A DNA stretch of 64,000 nt from JBHYDC01 sp051861205 (GTDB taxonomy: Bacteria > Pseudomonadota > Alphaproteobacteria > Rhizobiales > Pleomorphomonadaceae): contig JBHYDC010000009.1 in the NCBI GenBank assembly GCA_051861205.1, forward strand, positions 62,001 through 126,000, given 5' to 3'. The notes under the pieces were generated by a model that was not told the DNA's origin, did not search any database, and saw nothing but the letters and a program-made list of their open reading frames with translations. Below, one piece after another: positions 18,398 to 27,093 of the stretch. How positions within the stretch are numbered: position 1 is the first letter of the stretch; the number at the start of each line of letters is the position of its first letter. The position numbers and the translations under genes were made by a program.

Positions 18398-20092
18398 TTG
18401 AAAGCCGACGTGGACGTGGTCCTTTGGAGCGTTTCCCGCCTCTTGTCCAGGGCATCGGACATCTGCGCTTTCGCGACGCGGAACTTCGGTGATCTGCGCC
18501 GTGTACTCGGGGAAGTCCGGGACCGGTCGGATGCCCTGCGCTTCACGATCGATACCGCCGTTCGAACGGCTGAACGGGCCTCGGCAGACATTGCGGATCG
18601 GGGCGAGCGGGCCAATCAGGACGTCGCCACCATCACCGACGCCTCCGCCGCAGCCCTGATCGATCTGCGCCGGGAAATCGAGGATGCCGCGCGGAACGCA
18701 AGAGAGGTCATGGGGGCCGTCGTCAAGATCGCGCAGGAGACGCGGATCCTGGCGCTCAACGCCCGCATCGAGGCAAGCCGGGCCGGGGTTGCGGGTCGAA
18801 GCTTCACGGTGGTGGCAAACGAGGTGGGACGGCTTGCCGACCGCACGATGGACCTTGCCGGCCAAGCCGACAGTCAACTCGACTTCGACCGGGTCTCGCG
18901 CCAACTCGGCACGGTAAGCGACCAAATCGTGGCGAACCTCGGCGGTTTCACCGAACGACTTGCCAGCGATCGCGGTGCGGCCCGTGCGGCGATGGACGAC
19001 CTGCGCGCGAATATCCAAGAGGTTCATCGCTATCAGATCTTGATGGCCGAGATGATCACGGCCAATGCCGCCTCGTCGTTGAATGTGGAAGACAAGATCG
19101 GGCGAGTCTCCGATCTGCTTGAGACCGTTCTGCGTGTTGACGTATCCTCCCGCCATGCCGCCGACGAGATCGAGGCCGTCGCACGCCGGGCGTTTGTACC
19201 GCTTGATCCCAACTGGGACCGGCTCGCGGACATTCGTCGACAGGGTATCGTCCGGGTTGGCGTAGAACCGTCCTTCGTGGGCCTGTCGTTCCGCCAGTCG
19301 CCCGGTGCGCCGCTTCAGGGGCTGGACTGCGAATACGCGCGCGCCTTCGCCGATTGGCTGGGCGTCAAGGTCGAGTTTGTCGAACATCCGTGGAGCGCGC
19401 TGACGGAGTTGCTGCATATCGGCCAGACCGCTGGCGAACCGCCGGTCGATATTGTCTGGAGCGCGTTGCCGCCGGACCCGGCCTACCACCGCGTGGCTTA
19501 TTCGGAAACCTATACGTGGCTGCCTTTCGTGATGTGCCGCCGCTGCGGCGACAATCGGATTCGTAGCTTGCGCGACCTTGAGGGGCGGACGGCGGGCATC
19601 ATCAACGATCCCGGCGCCTTCGCGGTGCTTGAGGCCGCCGGCTTGCGCTGGGCGGAGAATGCGGCCAAGCCCGGCGGTATCTTGCGGGTGTCAAACCTGA
19701 TCGCGTTCAACGACCAGACCCGCATCCATGATGCGCTCGCAGATGGCCTGGTGGACGCCTTCATGGTGGACCGGCCGATTTTCCACTGGGCGACCACGGC
19801 GCGCGAAAGCCGATGGCACGGCCGGATCGAGGTTCTGCCGGGCAATCTACATACGCGGCCCTACTATTACGCCGCCGCCGTGGCGCAGGACCGCGCGTCG
19901 CTTCCGCTGCTTGCCGCCATCAACCGATTCCTGCGTGAATTCATGTCTTCTCCGGCCCGCGCCGAAATCGAGCGCCGCTGGCAGGGTGAGGTGCTCGACG
20001 GCCGGATCGGTTACCGCGACGAGAGTGCCGGTCTGGTCGGGGAACAGGAGCTACGGGCCGTCACGGGCGATCCGGTAGCTGGCGCGGCGTAA
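18398..20092 (+). CDS. Methyl-accepting chemotaxis core fused to a solute-binding (SBP_bac_3) domain (564 aa)
   Basis: Unusual domain fusion. Residues about 1-250 are helical and contain the chemoreceptor hairpin tip, ILALNARIEASRAG followed by VAGRSFTVVANEVGRLADRT (about 117-150), the part that contacts CheA/CheW. Residues about 277-540 form a family 3 periplasmic-type binding domain: IRRQGIVRVGVEPSF, GLDCEYARAFADWLGVKVEF, DIVWSALPPDPAYHRVAYSE and LRDLEGRTAGIINDPGAF. No signal peptide or transmembrane helix is visible, so the binding domain is predicted to be in the cytoplasm, C-terminal to the signalling tip, the reverse of normal receptors. A CRRC motif (380-383) lies in the binding domain. 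TTG start with GGGAGGGA upstream. Ligand unknown. Confidence 0.85.
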   Translation: MKADVDVVLWSVSRLLSRASDICAFATRNFGDLRRVLGEVRDRSDALRFTIDTAVRTAERASADIADRGERANQDVATITDASAAALIDLRREIEDAARNAREVMGAVVKIAQETRILALNARIEASRAGVAGRSFTVVANEVGRLADRTMDLAGQADSQLDFDRVSRQLGTVSDQIVANLGGFTERLASDRGAARAAMDDLRANIQEVHRYQILMAEMITANAASSLNVEDKIGRVSDLLETVLRVDVSSRHAADEIEAVARRAFVPLDPNWDRLADIRRQGIVRVGVEPSFVGLSFRQSPGAPLQGLDCEYARAFADWLGVKVEFVEHPWSALTELLHIGQTAGEPPVDIVWSALPPDPAYHRVAYSETYTWLPFVMCRRCGDNRIRSLRDLEGRTAGIINDPGAFAVLEAAGLRWAENAAKPGGILRVSNLIAFNDQTRIHDALADGLVDAFMVDRPIFHWATTARESRWHGRIEVLPGNLHTRPYYYAAAVAQDRASLPLLAAINRFLREFMSSPARAEIERRWQGEVLDGRIGYRDESAGLVGEQELRAVTGDPVAGAA

Positions 20093-20132
20093 GCGGCAGC
20101 GTCCCACACGGCCGAAATCACGGGATGATGTA

Positions 20133-20651
20133 TCAACCGCCTTTGGCGTGGGCCTTCAGGCGCTCCAGCACCTCGGCCGATAGCTCTTCAGCGGCCATAT
20201 AGGCCTGGATTGCGGCGCCGCCATCACCCTTGCGGGTGGCTTGGTGCAAGGCGCGCCCCTGTTCGGCCAAGCGGCTTTCCAGCGCGGCGAGATCGGAGAA
20301 GGCCCGGCTATTCGCGTAAGCTTTTCGCAGGGTTGGAAAGTCGCGGCTCGCGCATCGCCTCCTCGGCGGAAGCGGCGGAGCCAAGGCCGGTTTCTGTGCG
20401 CTTGACGATCGTGCCAACGACGCGCGCGTTTCCTTGCCGAGGCGGGCGATCTCGCTGGATGCGCTTCGCGATCCGCGCAAGGCCTCGTCGATGCTCGCCG
20501 CACTGGCGTTCAGGCGATGGCTGTTGCCGCTGGACCAGATAAGAAGCGAGCGGATGGTGGCAAGCTCAGCCAGCAGTCGCTACAAGCCGTCGCCGGCGCG
20601 CGCGGTATCGACCGCTTCGGCATCATCGTGCCGACTGCGGGGGCTGAGCAT
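20133..20651 (-). pseudogene. Decayed gene: internal stop and two compensating frameshifts
   Basis: Read on the minus strand from ATG 20651 (GGAG upstream) the sequence gives MLSPRSRHDDAEAVDTARAG, meets a TAG at 20580-20582 (codon 24), then continues in frame as RLLAELATIRSLLIWSSGNS. Around 20430 the coding-like sequence shifts to another frame (ARVVGTIVKRTETGLGSAAS), and near 20320 shifts back, ending as AEELSAEVLERLKAHAKGG before a stop at 20133. The combined product would be a helical protein of roughly 170 residues, family not recognised. Sequencing error could produce the same picture. It lies tail-to-tail with the chemoreceptor fusion. Confidence 0.5.
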
Positions 20652-20719
20652 GGCGGCTCCGGATGGCAGAATGCATGATCTGATCTGCACCCATCGTCGC
20701 CTAACATGGTGAACGAATT

Positions 20720-20750
20720 GCAAAAGCGCATAATTCTCATGCGCTTTTGC
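20720..20750. terminator. Hairpin downstream of purB
   Basis: GCAAAAGCGCAT (20720-20731) and ATGCGCTTTTGC (20739-20750) form a perfect 12-bp stem with a seven-base loop, 5 bases beyond the purB stop. The T-rich part is within the stem (CTTTTGC), so termination may be moderate. Confidence 0.65.
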
Positions 20751-20754
20751 TTAA

Positions 20755-22083
20755 TCAGACGCGCCCGAATACCCGGCGGAAGATCGTATCGACGTGTTTG
20801 AGGTGATAGCCGAGGTCGAAGCTGTCGCGGATCTGGTGTTCGGAAAGCGCGGCGCGGACGTCGGCATCGGCGAGCAGTTCGTCGAGAAAATCGACCGAGG
20901 CGACGCCGGCGCGCTGGTAGCTATCCCATATCTTCATCGCGTTGCGCTGCACGAGGCGGTAGGCGTCCTCACGGGATACGCCGGCTTGGGTGAGGGCAAG
21001 CAGAATGCGCTGGGAATGAACGAGGCCGCCGAGCCGGTTCATGTTGGCGGCCATCCGGTCGGGGTAGACGAGAAGCTTATCAATGACGCCGGCAAGGCGG
21101 GATAGCGCGAAATCGAGCGTCACCGTTGCATCTGGGCCGATCATGCGCTCCACCGACGAGTGCGAGATGTCGCGCTCGTGCCAAAGCGCCACGTTCTCCA
21201 TGGCGGGGAGGGCGTAGGAGCGCACCATGCGGGCAAGGCCGGTGAGATTTTCGGTCAGCACAGGGTTACGCTTGTGCGGCATGGCGGACGAGCCCTTCTG
21301 ACCGGGCGAGAAATACTCCTCGGCCTCCAGAACCTCGGTACGCTGGAGGTGGCGGATTTCAACCGCCAACCGCTCGATCGACGAGGCGACGACGCCGAGC
21401 GTCGCGAAATACATGGCGTGGCGATCTCGCGGGATGACCTGGGTGGACACGGGCTCGGGCGTGAGGCCGAGCGCCTTGGCGACATGCTCTTCCACGCGCG
21501 GATCGATGTTCGCGAAGGTGCCGACGGCGCCGGAGATGGCGCAGGTGGCGATCTCCTCGCGGGCATTCACGAGGCGCCTGCGGCAGCGGGCGAACTCGGC
21601 ATAGGCCTCCGCCATCTTGAGGCCGAAGGTGACCGGCTCGGCATGGATGCCGTGGCTGCGGCCGATCGAGACGGTGGTCTTGTGCTCGAACGCGCGGCGC
21701 TCCAACGCGGCGAGCAGGGTGTCGACGTCGCGGAGTAGAAGGTCGGTAGCGCGCACGAGCTGGATGCTGAAACAGGTGTCTAGCACATCCGACGAGGTCA
21801 TGCCCTGATGCACGAAGCGGGCGTCGGGGCCGACGATCTCGGCGAGGTGGGTGAGGAAGGCGATGACGTCGTGCTTGGTGACTCGCTCGATCTCGTCGAT
21901 GCGGTCGACGTCGAACACGGCGGCGGCGCCAAGTTCCCAGATCTTGGCGGCGGCTTCGCGGGGAACAACGCCAAGGTCGGCGAGCGCGTCGGTCGCGTGG
22001 GCCTCGATCTCGAACCAGATCCGGTATTTCGTCTCCTGGCTCCAGATCGCGGTCATCTCGGGGCGGGAATAACGGGGGATCAT
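20755..22083 (-). CDS. purB: Adenylosuccinate lyase (442 aa)
   Basis: Catalyses two steps of purine synthesis: SAICAR to AICAR and adenylosuccinate to AMP. The start MIPRYSRPEMTAIWSQETKY is typical. Fumarase/aspartase-superfamily motifs are present: HQGMTSSDVLDT, SIGRSHGIHAEPVTFG (catalytic His) and the signature loop GQKGSSAMPHKRNPV with the catalytic serine. Length is standard. In related genomes purB lies close to the zeta inhibitor and purC; here about 5.5 kb of other genes separate them. Confidence 0.97.
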   Translation of the reverse strand: MIPRYSRPEMTAIWSQETKYRIWFEIEAHATDALADLGVVPREAAAKIWELGAAAVFDVDRIDEIERVTKHDVIAFLTHLAEIVGPDARFVHQGMTSSDVLDTCFSIQLVRATDLLLRDVDTLLAALERRAFEHKTTVSIGRSHGIHAEPVTFGLKMAEAYAEFARCRRRLVNAREEIATCAISGAVGTFANIDPRVEEHVAKALGLTPEPVSTQVIPRDRHAMYFATLGVVASSIERLAVEIRHLQRTEVLEAEEYFSPGQKGSSAMPHKRNPVLTENLTGLARMVRSYALPAMENVALWHERDISHSSVERMIGPDATVTLDFALSRLAGVIDKLLVYPDRMAANMNRLGGLVHSQRILLALTQAGVSREDAYRLVQRNAMKIWDSYQRAGVASVDFLDELLADADVRAALSEHQIRDSFDLGYHLKHVDTIFRRVFGRV

Positions 22084-22143
22084 GGCAAGTCCTTCACGGC
22101 CGGCATCAGCTCGCGCGGGGTGTAACAGACCGGGGATGGGGGC

Positions 22144-22713
22144 TCAACCGCGCCGGCGCCCGGCAAACATCAGCGCGCCGCCGACAAGCGGCACGAGGCC
22201 GAGCGGCAAGAGCAGCGGCAGCCCCGAAACGACCAGAATGTAGGTGATGCTGGCGCTCGTCATCACCAATTGCGACATCCACTCCGCAACTGCGGCGCCC
22301 TCGTGGTGGGCGGCGAAATAGAGCCGGAATTGCAGGAGCGACACCAGTGCCACGCCGCCGGGCGTCCCGACCGTCAGGAGGATCAGCATGGCGGAAAGGC
22401 GCGCGCTCCACGGCCGGCAACCCGCGATGAATGCGGCGCCGAGCCAGGCGAGCAATCCGCCAAGAGCGCTGCCGGCCGTAAAACTTGCAATCACCGTCCA
22501 GCTTCGCGGCGTGAGCATCCCGTCGCGATGAAGGAGCGAAAGGGCCACGATGGCGCAGATGGCTACTGAAAAGAACGGCGCGAACAAAACGGCGTTGGGC
22601 AGGGCTGCGAAAAGCCGGGCGAAGGCGCTGCGCGACCCTCTGATCCGCCGCGCGCGGGGCAACGGCGTATCCCGATAGCCGGACCTCATAGTGCGCCAAG
22701 CATCAGCCGCCAT
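22144..22713 (-). CDS. Hypothetical four-helix membrane protein (189 aa)
   Basis: No family recognised. After a basic N-terminus there are four strongly hydrophobic stretches, in order around AVLFAPFFSVAICAIVALSL, SFTAGSALGGLLAWLGAAFI, LSAMLILLTVGTPGGVALVS and YILVVSGLPLLLPLGLVPLV, ending in a short Arg-rich tail. The chosen start at 22713 overlaps the upstream peptidase gene by 11 bp; an ATG at 22689 is an alternative, and neither has a clear ribosome binding site, which suggests translational coupling to the peptidase gene. Confidence 0.65.
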   Translation of the reverse strand: MAADAWRTMRSGYRDTPLPRARRIRGSRSAFARLFAALPNAVLFAPFFSVAICAIVALSLLHRDGMLTPRSWTVIASFTAGSALGGLLAWLGAAFIAGCRPWSARLSAMLILLTVGTPGGVALVSLLQFRLYFAAHHEGAAVAEWMSQLVMTSASITYILVVSGLPLLLPLGLVPLVGGALMFAGRRRG

Positions 22714-23716
22714 GCCGCGCCGCCCAAGTTGGATAGGGATCGCCGCATCCGGCGCTGGCGGCGAAGACGCCACGGGCGATCGCGCGCGTCAGCGTCGAGG
22801 CGGCGTACGCGCAGAGCGCCAACATATCCGCATTCGGGTTGACGAGCGGTCTGCGGCCGGTCGAGACGGCGAAGACGAGATCGCCGTCGAAGGGGGTGTG
22901 CGCCGGCCAGATGGCGCGGGCGAGACCATCATGCGCTGCGACCGCGAGGCGCTTTGCCTGAGCCTTCGTCAGCGCCGCGTCGGTTGCGACGATTGCGATT
23001 GTGGTGTTGCTGCCGGGGTCCGGTGCGCCCTTGATTCGAAGATCGGTGGCGCCGGGGAGCATCGGATGCGGCAGGCCGAGGCCGCCGAATTCGCCGCCGA
23101 TTTCGAACGGAGCGGCCCAGAAATGGGGGGATGACCCGAGCGTGACCGACCCGAGCGCGTTCACCGCCACGAGTGCTCCGACCGTGATGCCGCTATCGAG
23201 AAGGCTCGACGCGGATCCAAGCCCGCCCTTCAGCCCGCAGGTGGTGGCGCCTGTACCCGCGCCGGCGGTTCCCAGCGCAAAGTCCGCGTCTGCCGCGTCA
23301 AGCGCTGCCTCGCCGAGCGAGCGGTAGGGCGGCTCCTCGGCGCCGGAGAGCCAGGGCTTTTGGCCTCCGTTTGTGAGATCGAAAAGGATGGCGGCGGGCA
23401 CCATCGGTACGCGCACGTCGCGAACGGCAAAGCCGCGACCCATGCGCGCAAGGCCCCTCATCACCCCCGATGCGGCATCGAGGCCGAAGGCCGAGCCGCC
23501 GGAAAGGACGATGGCATCCACCGTTTCAACGGTGTGTTCCGGCGCCAGAAGATCGGTCTCGCGGGTGCCGGGCGCGCCGCCCATGACGGACACGGACGCG
23601 ATCGCCGGGGCATCCATCGCGAGGACCGTGACGCCGGTTTTCGCGGCGAAGTCCTCTGCGTTGCCGACGCGAAGGCCGGCCACATCCGTCACGAGATTGA
23701 GCGAACCGGTCCGCAT
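22703..23716 (-). CDS. P1-family (DmpA/NylC-type) N-terminal nucleophile peptidase (337 aa)
   Basis: Self-processing Ntn-like amidohydrolase. The start at 23716 gives MRTGSLNLVTDVAGLRVGNA; DVxGxxVGxA is the family N-terminal signature. SGGSAFGLDAASGVMR and GTAGAGTGATTCGLKGGLGS are conserved glycine-rich elements. The predicted autocleavage site lies in DPGSNTTIAIVATDA: by analogy with NylC, cleavage between Asn237 and Thr238 would free Thr238 as nucleophile, while DmpA uses serine. Substrate may be peptides, beta-amino acid peptides or amides; not determinable. It is followed by an overlapping membrane protein gene and preceded 10 bases upstream by a flavin reductase gene. Confidence 0.88.
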   Translation of the reverse strand: MRTGSLNLVTDVAGLRVGNAEDFAAKTGVTVLAMDAPAIASVSVMGGAPGTRETDLLAPEHTVETVDAIVLSGGSAFGLDAASGVMRGLARMGRGFAVRDVRVPMVPAAILFDLTNGGQKPWLSGAEEPPYRSLGEAALDAADADFALGTAGAGTGATTCGLKGGLGSASSLLDSGITVGALVAVNALGSVTLGSSPHFWAAPFEIGGEFGGLGLPHPMLPGATDLRIKGAPDPGSNTTIAIVATDAALTKAQAKRLAVAAHDGLARAIWPAHTPFDGDLVFAVSTGRRPLVNPNADMLALCAYAASTLTRAIARGVFAASAGCGDPYPTWAARHGG

Positions 23717-23726
23717 GCTTGAAAGC

Positions 23727-24287
23727 TCAAACGTCGGAGTAATGGCGGTCGTGGTAGACAAGCACCTCCCGCCCCCCGGTCGGATCAGGCGCGTTGTGCG
23801 CGCAGCCGACGACGGTGCCGTAGAAGACGGTGTGGGTGCCGACTTCACTGAAATCGAGCAGCGTGCAATCGAGCGTCATCACGGCGCCGGTGAGAACGGG
23901 AGCGCCGGTGGCGAGCGTGGTCCATTCGCCGTGCCGGAAGCGCTCTTCCATGTGCAGGCCGGTGCGGCCGGCGAAGGCGTCTGCGAGTTCCTGGCTGCCG
24001 GCGGGCAACAGGTTCACCGCGAAGCGTCGGTTTTCCTTGATGATGGCGTTCTGAGCGCTCTTGCGGTTGAGGCAGACGAGAACGGTCGGTGGGTCGTCGG
24101 AGACCGACGCGACGGCGGTGCCCGTGAAGCCGGACCGGCCGCCGGGGCCGGCCGTCGTAATCACGTTGACGCCGGACGGCACGCGAGCGATGCAGTCGCG
24201 GAATTGAGGGCCCGCAACCGGCGACAAAGCGGCGCCCTCGATCGCTCCTTCACCCTCAAGACCCGTGCGCTTGATCACCGTCATCAT
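23727..24287 (-). CDS. Flavin reductase family protein (186 aa)
   Basis: Split-barrel FMN reductase-like protein (HpaC/RutF group) that provides reduced flavin to a partner or acts directly. The region RVPSGVNVITTAGPGGRSGFTGTAVASVSDDPPTVLV carries the typical pattern of the family, with NRKSAQNAIIKENRRFAVNLL next. The final DRHYSDV also fits. The start at 24287 is chosen because AAGGACAT precedes it; a codon at 24305 lacks a site. No monooxygenase partner is nearby. It diverges from the liv operon and lies 10 bases upstream of the peptidase gene. Confidence 0.87.
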   Translation of the reverse strand: MMTVIKRTGLEGEGAIEGAALSPVAGPQFRDCIARVPSGVNVITTAGPGGRSGFTGTAVASVSDDPPTVLVCLNRKSAQNAIIKENRRFAVNLLPAGSQELADAFAGRTGLHMEERFRHGEWTTLATGAPVLTGAVMTLDCTLLDFSEVGTHTVFYGTVVGCAHNAPDPTGGREVLVYHDRHYSDV

Positions 24288-24592
24288 ATGTCCTTCGCTC
24301 TGCATGCACCAATGTCTCTACGTCAGGTGATATTGACATCCCGTTTCGGTGCGCCGCGCATCCGCTATGATTTAGGTGACCAGGGGCTTCCTGGCAAAAG
24401 CGGCGCAAAATTCGAGGATCTCCAGATGGCCGGCTTTCCCGGTTTTCCCCGGCGCGATGCCGGATGTGTTACGCGAATGTGAATGGTCCAGTTGTGTCTA
24501 TCGATCGGGCCTGCTAATGGATTGATCAAGCGCACAAATGATGCGTTGCAGCAAAATAGTTACCGCGAATGCGGGGCAGGGGTCGTACATTC
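24288..24592 (+). promoter_or_regulatory. Divergent region between flavin reductase gene and liv operon
   Basis: About 305 bases that must carry the liv promoter. A weak pair TTGTGT (24492-24497) and TAATGG (24515-24520) with 17-base spacing is the best candidate seen. No riboswitch or strong dyad was found. Confidence 0.3.
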
Positions 24593-25510
24593 ATGGAAGT
24601 GTTCGTCCAACAGTTGATCAATGGTGTCACGATCGGGTCGCTCTACGGGCTGATCGCCATTGGTTATACGATGGTTTTCGGCATCATCGGCATGGTGAAT
24701 TTCTCCCATGGCGACGTTTTCATGGTCTCAGCGTTTTTCGCGCTGATCTTCTTCCTCGTGCTCACCACTTGGCTCGGCATCAGTTCTGTCGCCCTTGCGC
24801 TTATTCTGGTGATGATCATCGCCATGGTGCTTACGGGATTGCTGAGCTGGGCGATCGAGCGGATGGCCTACAGGCCGCTGCGGGGCTCGTTCCGGCTCGC
24901 GCCGCTTATTTCGGCCATCGGTATGTCGATCGTGCTGTCGAACTTCGTGCAGGTCGCGCAGGGCCCCCGCAACAAGCCAATCCCGCCGATGGTGCGCGAG
25001 AACTACACGATCTGGGATAACGGCGGCTATGCCGTGACCATTTCGCTGAAGCAAATCATCATCATGGTCGTGACGGCCGTGCTGCTCGCTGCCTTCTGGT
25101 ACCTCGTTCAGAAGACGTCGCTCGGCCGCGCCCAGAGGGCCTGCGAGCAGGACCGGAAGATGGCGGGTCTCCTCGGCGTCAATGTCGACCGGACCATTTC
25201 GCTCACCTTCGTGATGGGTGCGGCGTTGGCGGCTGTGGCCGGAACCCTGTTCCTGATGTTCTATGGCGTCGTGCATTTCGCCGACGGCTTTACGCCGGGC
25301 GTCAAGGCCTTCACGGCGGCGGTTCTTGGCGGTATCGGGTCCCTTCCGGGCGCTGTGGTCGGCGGATTGCTGATCGGGCTGATCGAAACCTTCTGGGGCC
25401 AGTATGTATCGGCCGATTATCAGAATGTGGCGGCTTTCTCGATCCTCGTGATCGTGCTGATCTTCATGCCTCAGGGCATCCTCGGTCGGCCTGAAGTCGA
25501 AAAGGTTTGA
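24593..25510 (+). CDS. livH: Branched-chain amino acid ABC transporter permease LivH (305 aa)
   Basis: First inner-membrane subunit of the high-affinity leucine/isoleucine/valine importer. The start at 24593 (MEVFVQQLINGVTIGSLYGL) follows GGGGCAGGGG; the upstream ATG at 24569 adds residues not found in the family. GLIAIGYTMVFGIIGMVNFS and HGDVFMVSAF are LivH hallmarks, and AVLGGIGSLPGAVVGGLLIG is the conserved cytoplasmic EAA-like loop. Eight or so hydrophobic helices are visible. First gene of livHMGF; livM starts two bases after its stop. Confidence 0.96.
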   Translation: MEVFVQQLINGVTIGSLYGLIAIGYTMVFGIIGMVNFSHGDVFMVSAFFALIFFLVLTTWLGISSVALALILVMIIAMVLTGLLSWAIERMAYRPLRGSFRLAPLISAIGMSIVLSNFVQVAQGPRNKPIPPMVRENYTIWDNGGYAVTISLKQIIIMVVTAVLLAAFWYLVQKTSLGRAQRACEQDRKMAGLLGVNVDRTISLTFVMGAALAAVAGTLFLMFYGVVHFADGFTPGVKAFTAAVLGGIGSLPGAVVGGLLIGLIETFWGQYVSADYQNVAAFSILVIVLIFMPQGILGRPEVEKV

Positions 25511-25512
25511 CC

Positions 25513-27093
25513 ATGTCCGAAAAGATCGAAGTGGCGGGCGCCGCTCGTCCGGATTTGGCATCGGCCGCAAAGAACTCGGTTATCGCGGGCATTATCGCGC
25601 TCGGCCTGTTCGGGCCGCTCGTGGGGCTGCGCACCGAACAGAACATGAGCAACGAGCTCATCGTTCAAAACAAGTTCATGGCGGCCTTCATCATCGTGGC
25701 GATCGTGATGATCGGCCGCTTCATGATGCAGGTTTTCGTGTTTCCGCGTATCGAAGCGGGCAAGCTGACGCGCGAGCGGCCGGCAATGGCAGCTTCGTTG
25801 AAAGCGGCGATGCCGGTGTTCCTCATCGTGCTCGGCACGCTGGTGATGATTTACGCGCTGTCGTTCGGGATTCCCGGCGCGCTTGAGAAAGCGCGAGCGA
25901 TTCTTGGCCTCGCGCTGCTCATCACGGTACTGATCGAGACCTTCATCCGCTTTTCCGGGCGGCCGAAAGCCGTGCTCACCACCGACGAGACGATCGCCAA
26001 GGCATCGCGCACCAAGGTGATGGCGCGGGCGGGGCTGGTGTTCCTGTTTCTCTACCCCGTCATCATCGTGGCTTTGCTCGGGTTTCAGCAGTCGATCAAG
26101 TGGGTGGACAACTTCGGCGTCCAGATCCTGATCTATGTGATGCTCGGTTGGGGCCTGAATATCGTTATCGGTCTCGCAGGCCTGCTCGATCTCGGCTATG
26201 TCGCCTTCTATGCGGTCGGGGCCTATTCCTATTCGCTGCTGGCGATCCACTTCGGGCTGTCCTTCTGGATCTTGTTGCCGGTCGCGGGCATTCTGGCGGC
26301 GTTGTGGGGGGTGATCCTCGGCTTCCCCGTGCTCCGACTACGCGGCGACTATCTGGCGATCGTTACGTTGGCCTTCGGCGAAATCATCCGGCTGGTTTTG
26401 ATAAACTGGCGGGACTTCTCGGGCGGTTCGGCCGGCATCTCGTCGATCCCCAAGGTGACGCTGTTCGGCATTCCCTTCGATGCATCGCCAGACGGCTTTG
26501 CCCGTATGTTCGATCTGCCGATCTCGTCAGCCTACTATAAAATCTTCCTCTATTATCTCATTCTGCTCTTGGCGCTTTTGACCGCCTTCGTAACGCTACG
26601 CTTGCGCAAGCTTCCGATCGGCCGGGCCTGGGAGGCGCTGCGCGAGGATGAGGTGGCGTGCCGCTCGCTCGGCATCAACACGACCAACACCAAGCTGACC
26701 GCGTTTGCCATCGGCGCTATGTTCGCGGGCTTCGCCGGATCCTTCTTCGCGGCCCGTCAAGGGTTCGTGTCGCCGGAAAGCTTCGTCTTTATGGAATCGG
26801 CCGTGATCGTGGCGATCGTGGTGCTCGGCGGCATGGGGTCGATGATCGGTGTCGCCTTCGCGGCGGTCGCGATGATCGGCGGCACCGAGTTGCTGCGTGA
26901 GCTTTCGTTCCTGAAGTCCGTGTTCGGACCTGACTTCAATCCCGACCAGTTCCGCATGCTCTTGTTCGGTATAGCGATGGTGGTCGTGATGGTGTGGAAG
27001 CCGCGCGGCTTCGTATCCGCCCGCGTGCCGACTGCGTTCCTCTTCGAGCGCAAGGCGATTTCCGGTGATCTCGTCAAGGAGGGTCACGGCTGA
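25513..27093 (+). CDS. livM: Branched-chain amino acid ABC transporter permease LivM (526 aa)
   Basis: Second permease subunit. The ATG at 25513 is used, 2 bases after livH; TTG 25507 would overlap livH. An N-terminal extension of about 200 residues with extra hydrophobic helices precedes the LivM core, a form common in Rhizobiales. The core has LNIVIGLAGLLDLGYVAFYA, LRLRGDYLAIVTLAFGEIIR, the coupling loop LGINTTNTKLTAFAIGAMFA and VVLGGMGSMIGVAFAAVAMI. It overlaps livG by one base (TGATG). Confidence 0.95.
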   Translation: MSEKIEVAGAARPDLASAAKNSVIAGIIALGLFGPLVGLRTEQNMSNELIVQNKFMAAFIIVAIVMIGRFMMQVFVFPRIEAGKLTRERPAMAASLKAAMPVFLIVLGTLVMIYALSFGIPGALEKARAILGLALLITVLIETFIRFSGRPKAVLTTDETIAKASRTKVMARAGLVFLFLYPVIIVALLGFQQSIKWVDNFGVQILIYVMLGWGLNIVIGLAGLLDLGYVAFYAVGAYSYSLLAIHFGLSFWILLPVAGILAALWGVILGFPVLRLRGDYLAIVTLAFGEIIRLVLINWRDFSGGSAGISSIPKVTLFGIPFDASPDGFARMFDLPISSAYYKIFLYYLILLLALLTAFVTLRLRKLPIGRAWEALREDEVACRSLGINTTNTKLTAFAIGAMFAGFAGSFFAARQGFVSPESFVFMESAVIVAIVVLGGMGSMIGVAFAAVAMIGGTELLRELSFLKSVFGPDFNPDQFRMLLFGIAMVVVMVWKPRGFVSARVPTAFLFERKAISGDLVKEGHG

